The notes beneath the pieces were generated by a model. The model searched no databases and was not told the origin of the DNA. It worked only from the letters and a program-made list of their open reading frames with translations. Shown one piece after another: positions 5,767 to 5,904 of a DNA stretch of 5,904 nucleotides. The DNA is from RGIG5057 sp964642045 (GTDB lineage Bacteria; Bacillota; Clostridia; TANB77; CAG-465), in the NCBI GenBank assembly GCA_964642045.1, contig CAZXLZ010000068.1, positions 1 to 5,904 on the forward strand, written 5' to 3'. A program made the translations under genes and the position numbers. The stretch's first letter is position 1. The number at the start of each line of letters is the position of its first letter.

Positions 5767-5904
5767 AAAATGAATACAAAAATATGCATTATTATATTCT
5801 AAAAAATGTATTACATCTATATTACAATTATAAGATTAGTTTATTTTTTTTGCCTACTTTTTGGGGTACAATTTATTATGTCGCTTGAGTTTTTTTCTTT
5901 TTTT
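5767..5904. other. Gene-free A/T-rich tail with a possible promoter near the right edge
   Basis: No open frame with a ribosome binding site is seen on either strand. ATGTATTACAT (5806-5816) is a small perfect palindrome. Near the edge, TTGCCT (5850-5855) and TATTAT (5874-5879) are 18 bases apart and could be a promoter for a gene beyond the window. The interval 5851-5870 is locally richer in G/C and read on the minus strand begins TGTACCCC, which faintly resembles insertion-sequence ends. The T-runs at the end (5890-5904) have no hairpin before them in view. Confidence 0.3.

Noticed and set aside
5577..5789. Minus-strand 70-residue hydrophobic frame, considered as a small membrane toxin
   Set aside because: Its hydrophobicity follows from reading A-rich DNA in reverse, it has no ribosome binding site, it crosses the hairpin and GC block, and it ends inside the protease terminator.
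5839..5869. GTTTAT ... GGGTAC as a SigB-type promoter
   Set aside because: The gap is 19 bases, against the 12-15 usual for that factor, and the match lies in low-complexity T-runs.
1..5904. CRISPR array, tRNA, rRNA or riboswitch
   Set aside because: No regularly spaced repeats, cloverleaf-type sequence or conserved riboswitch core was seen; the leaders are too short to hold a riboswitch.

Overview
The window is extremely AT-rich, uses AT-ending codons, and has strong purine-rich ribosome binding sites and short A-run/T-run flanked terminators. All recognisable genes lie on the + strand. This fits a low-GC Clostridia-type Firmicute (Clostridium or a relative); the species cannot be told from the sequence.

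Layout: (1) 16-729 is a single-gene unit for a small protein with an N-terminal membrane anchor. It has no ATG/GTG/TTG start at the right place and most likely starts at ATT 47, behind a near-perfect ribosome binding site. (2) 745-1724 is a single-gene unit for an unrecognised 298-residue soluble protein with a very acidic, tyrosine-rich tail, closed by a clear hairpin terminator. (3) 1741-4301 is a two-gene operon: a PLP-dependent enzyme of the 'aluminium resistance / methionine gamma-lyase-like' family (YnbB type), then one base later a YhiN/BaiN/HI0933-type FAD oxidoreductase starting at TTG. (4) 4363-5583 is an HtrA/DegP-type membrane-anchored serine protease with its own promoter and a strong terminator. 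(5) 5584-5904 holds no intact gene. It contains a GC-richer dyad-symmetric block, a hairpin whose 3' arm contains a good ribosome binding site, a start codon followed by a reading frame broken after seven codons, and a T-rich tail. I read this last stretch, with low to moderate confidence, as the decayed left end of an insertion sequence.

The identified genes are housekeeping or stress-type functions: PLP metabolism, flavin redox and surface protein quality control. The two proteins at the left are of unknown function. No multi-gene defence, toxin or biosynthetic system is visible. The points most worth a second look are the ATT start, a cysteine cluster beside the PLP active site, promoters placed almost on top of the ribosome binding sites in all four transcription units, and the hairpin-masked start in the right-hand intergenic region.
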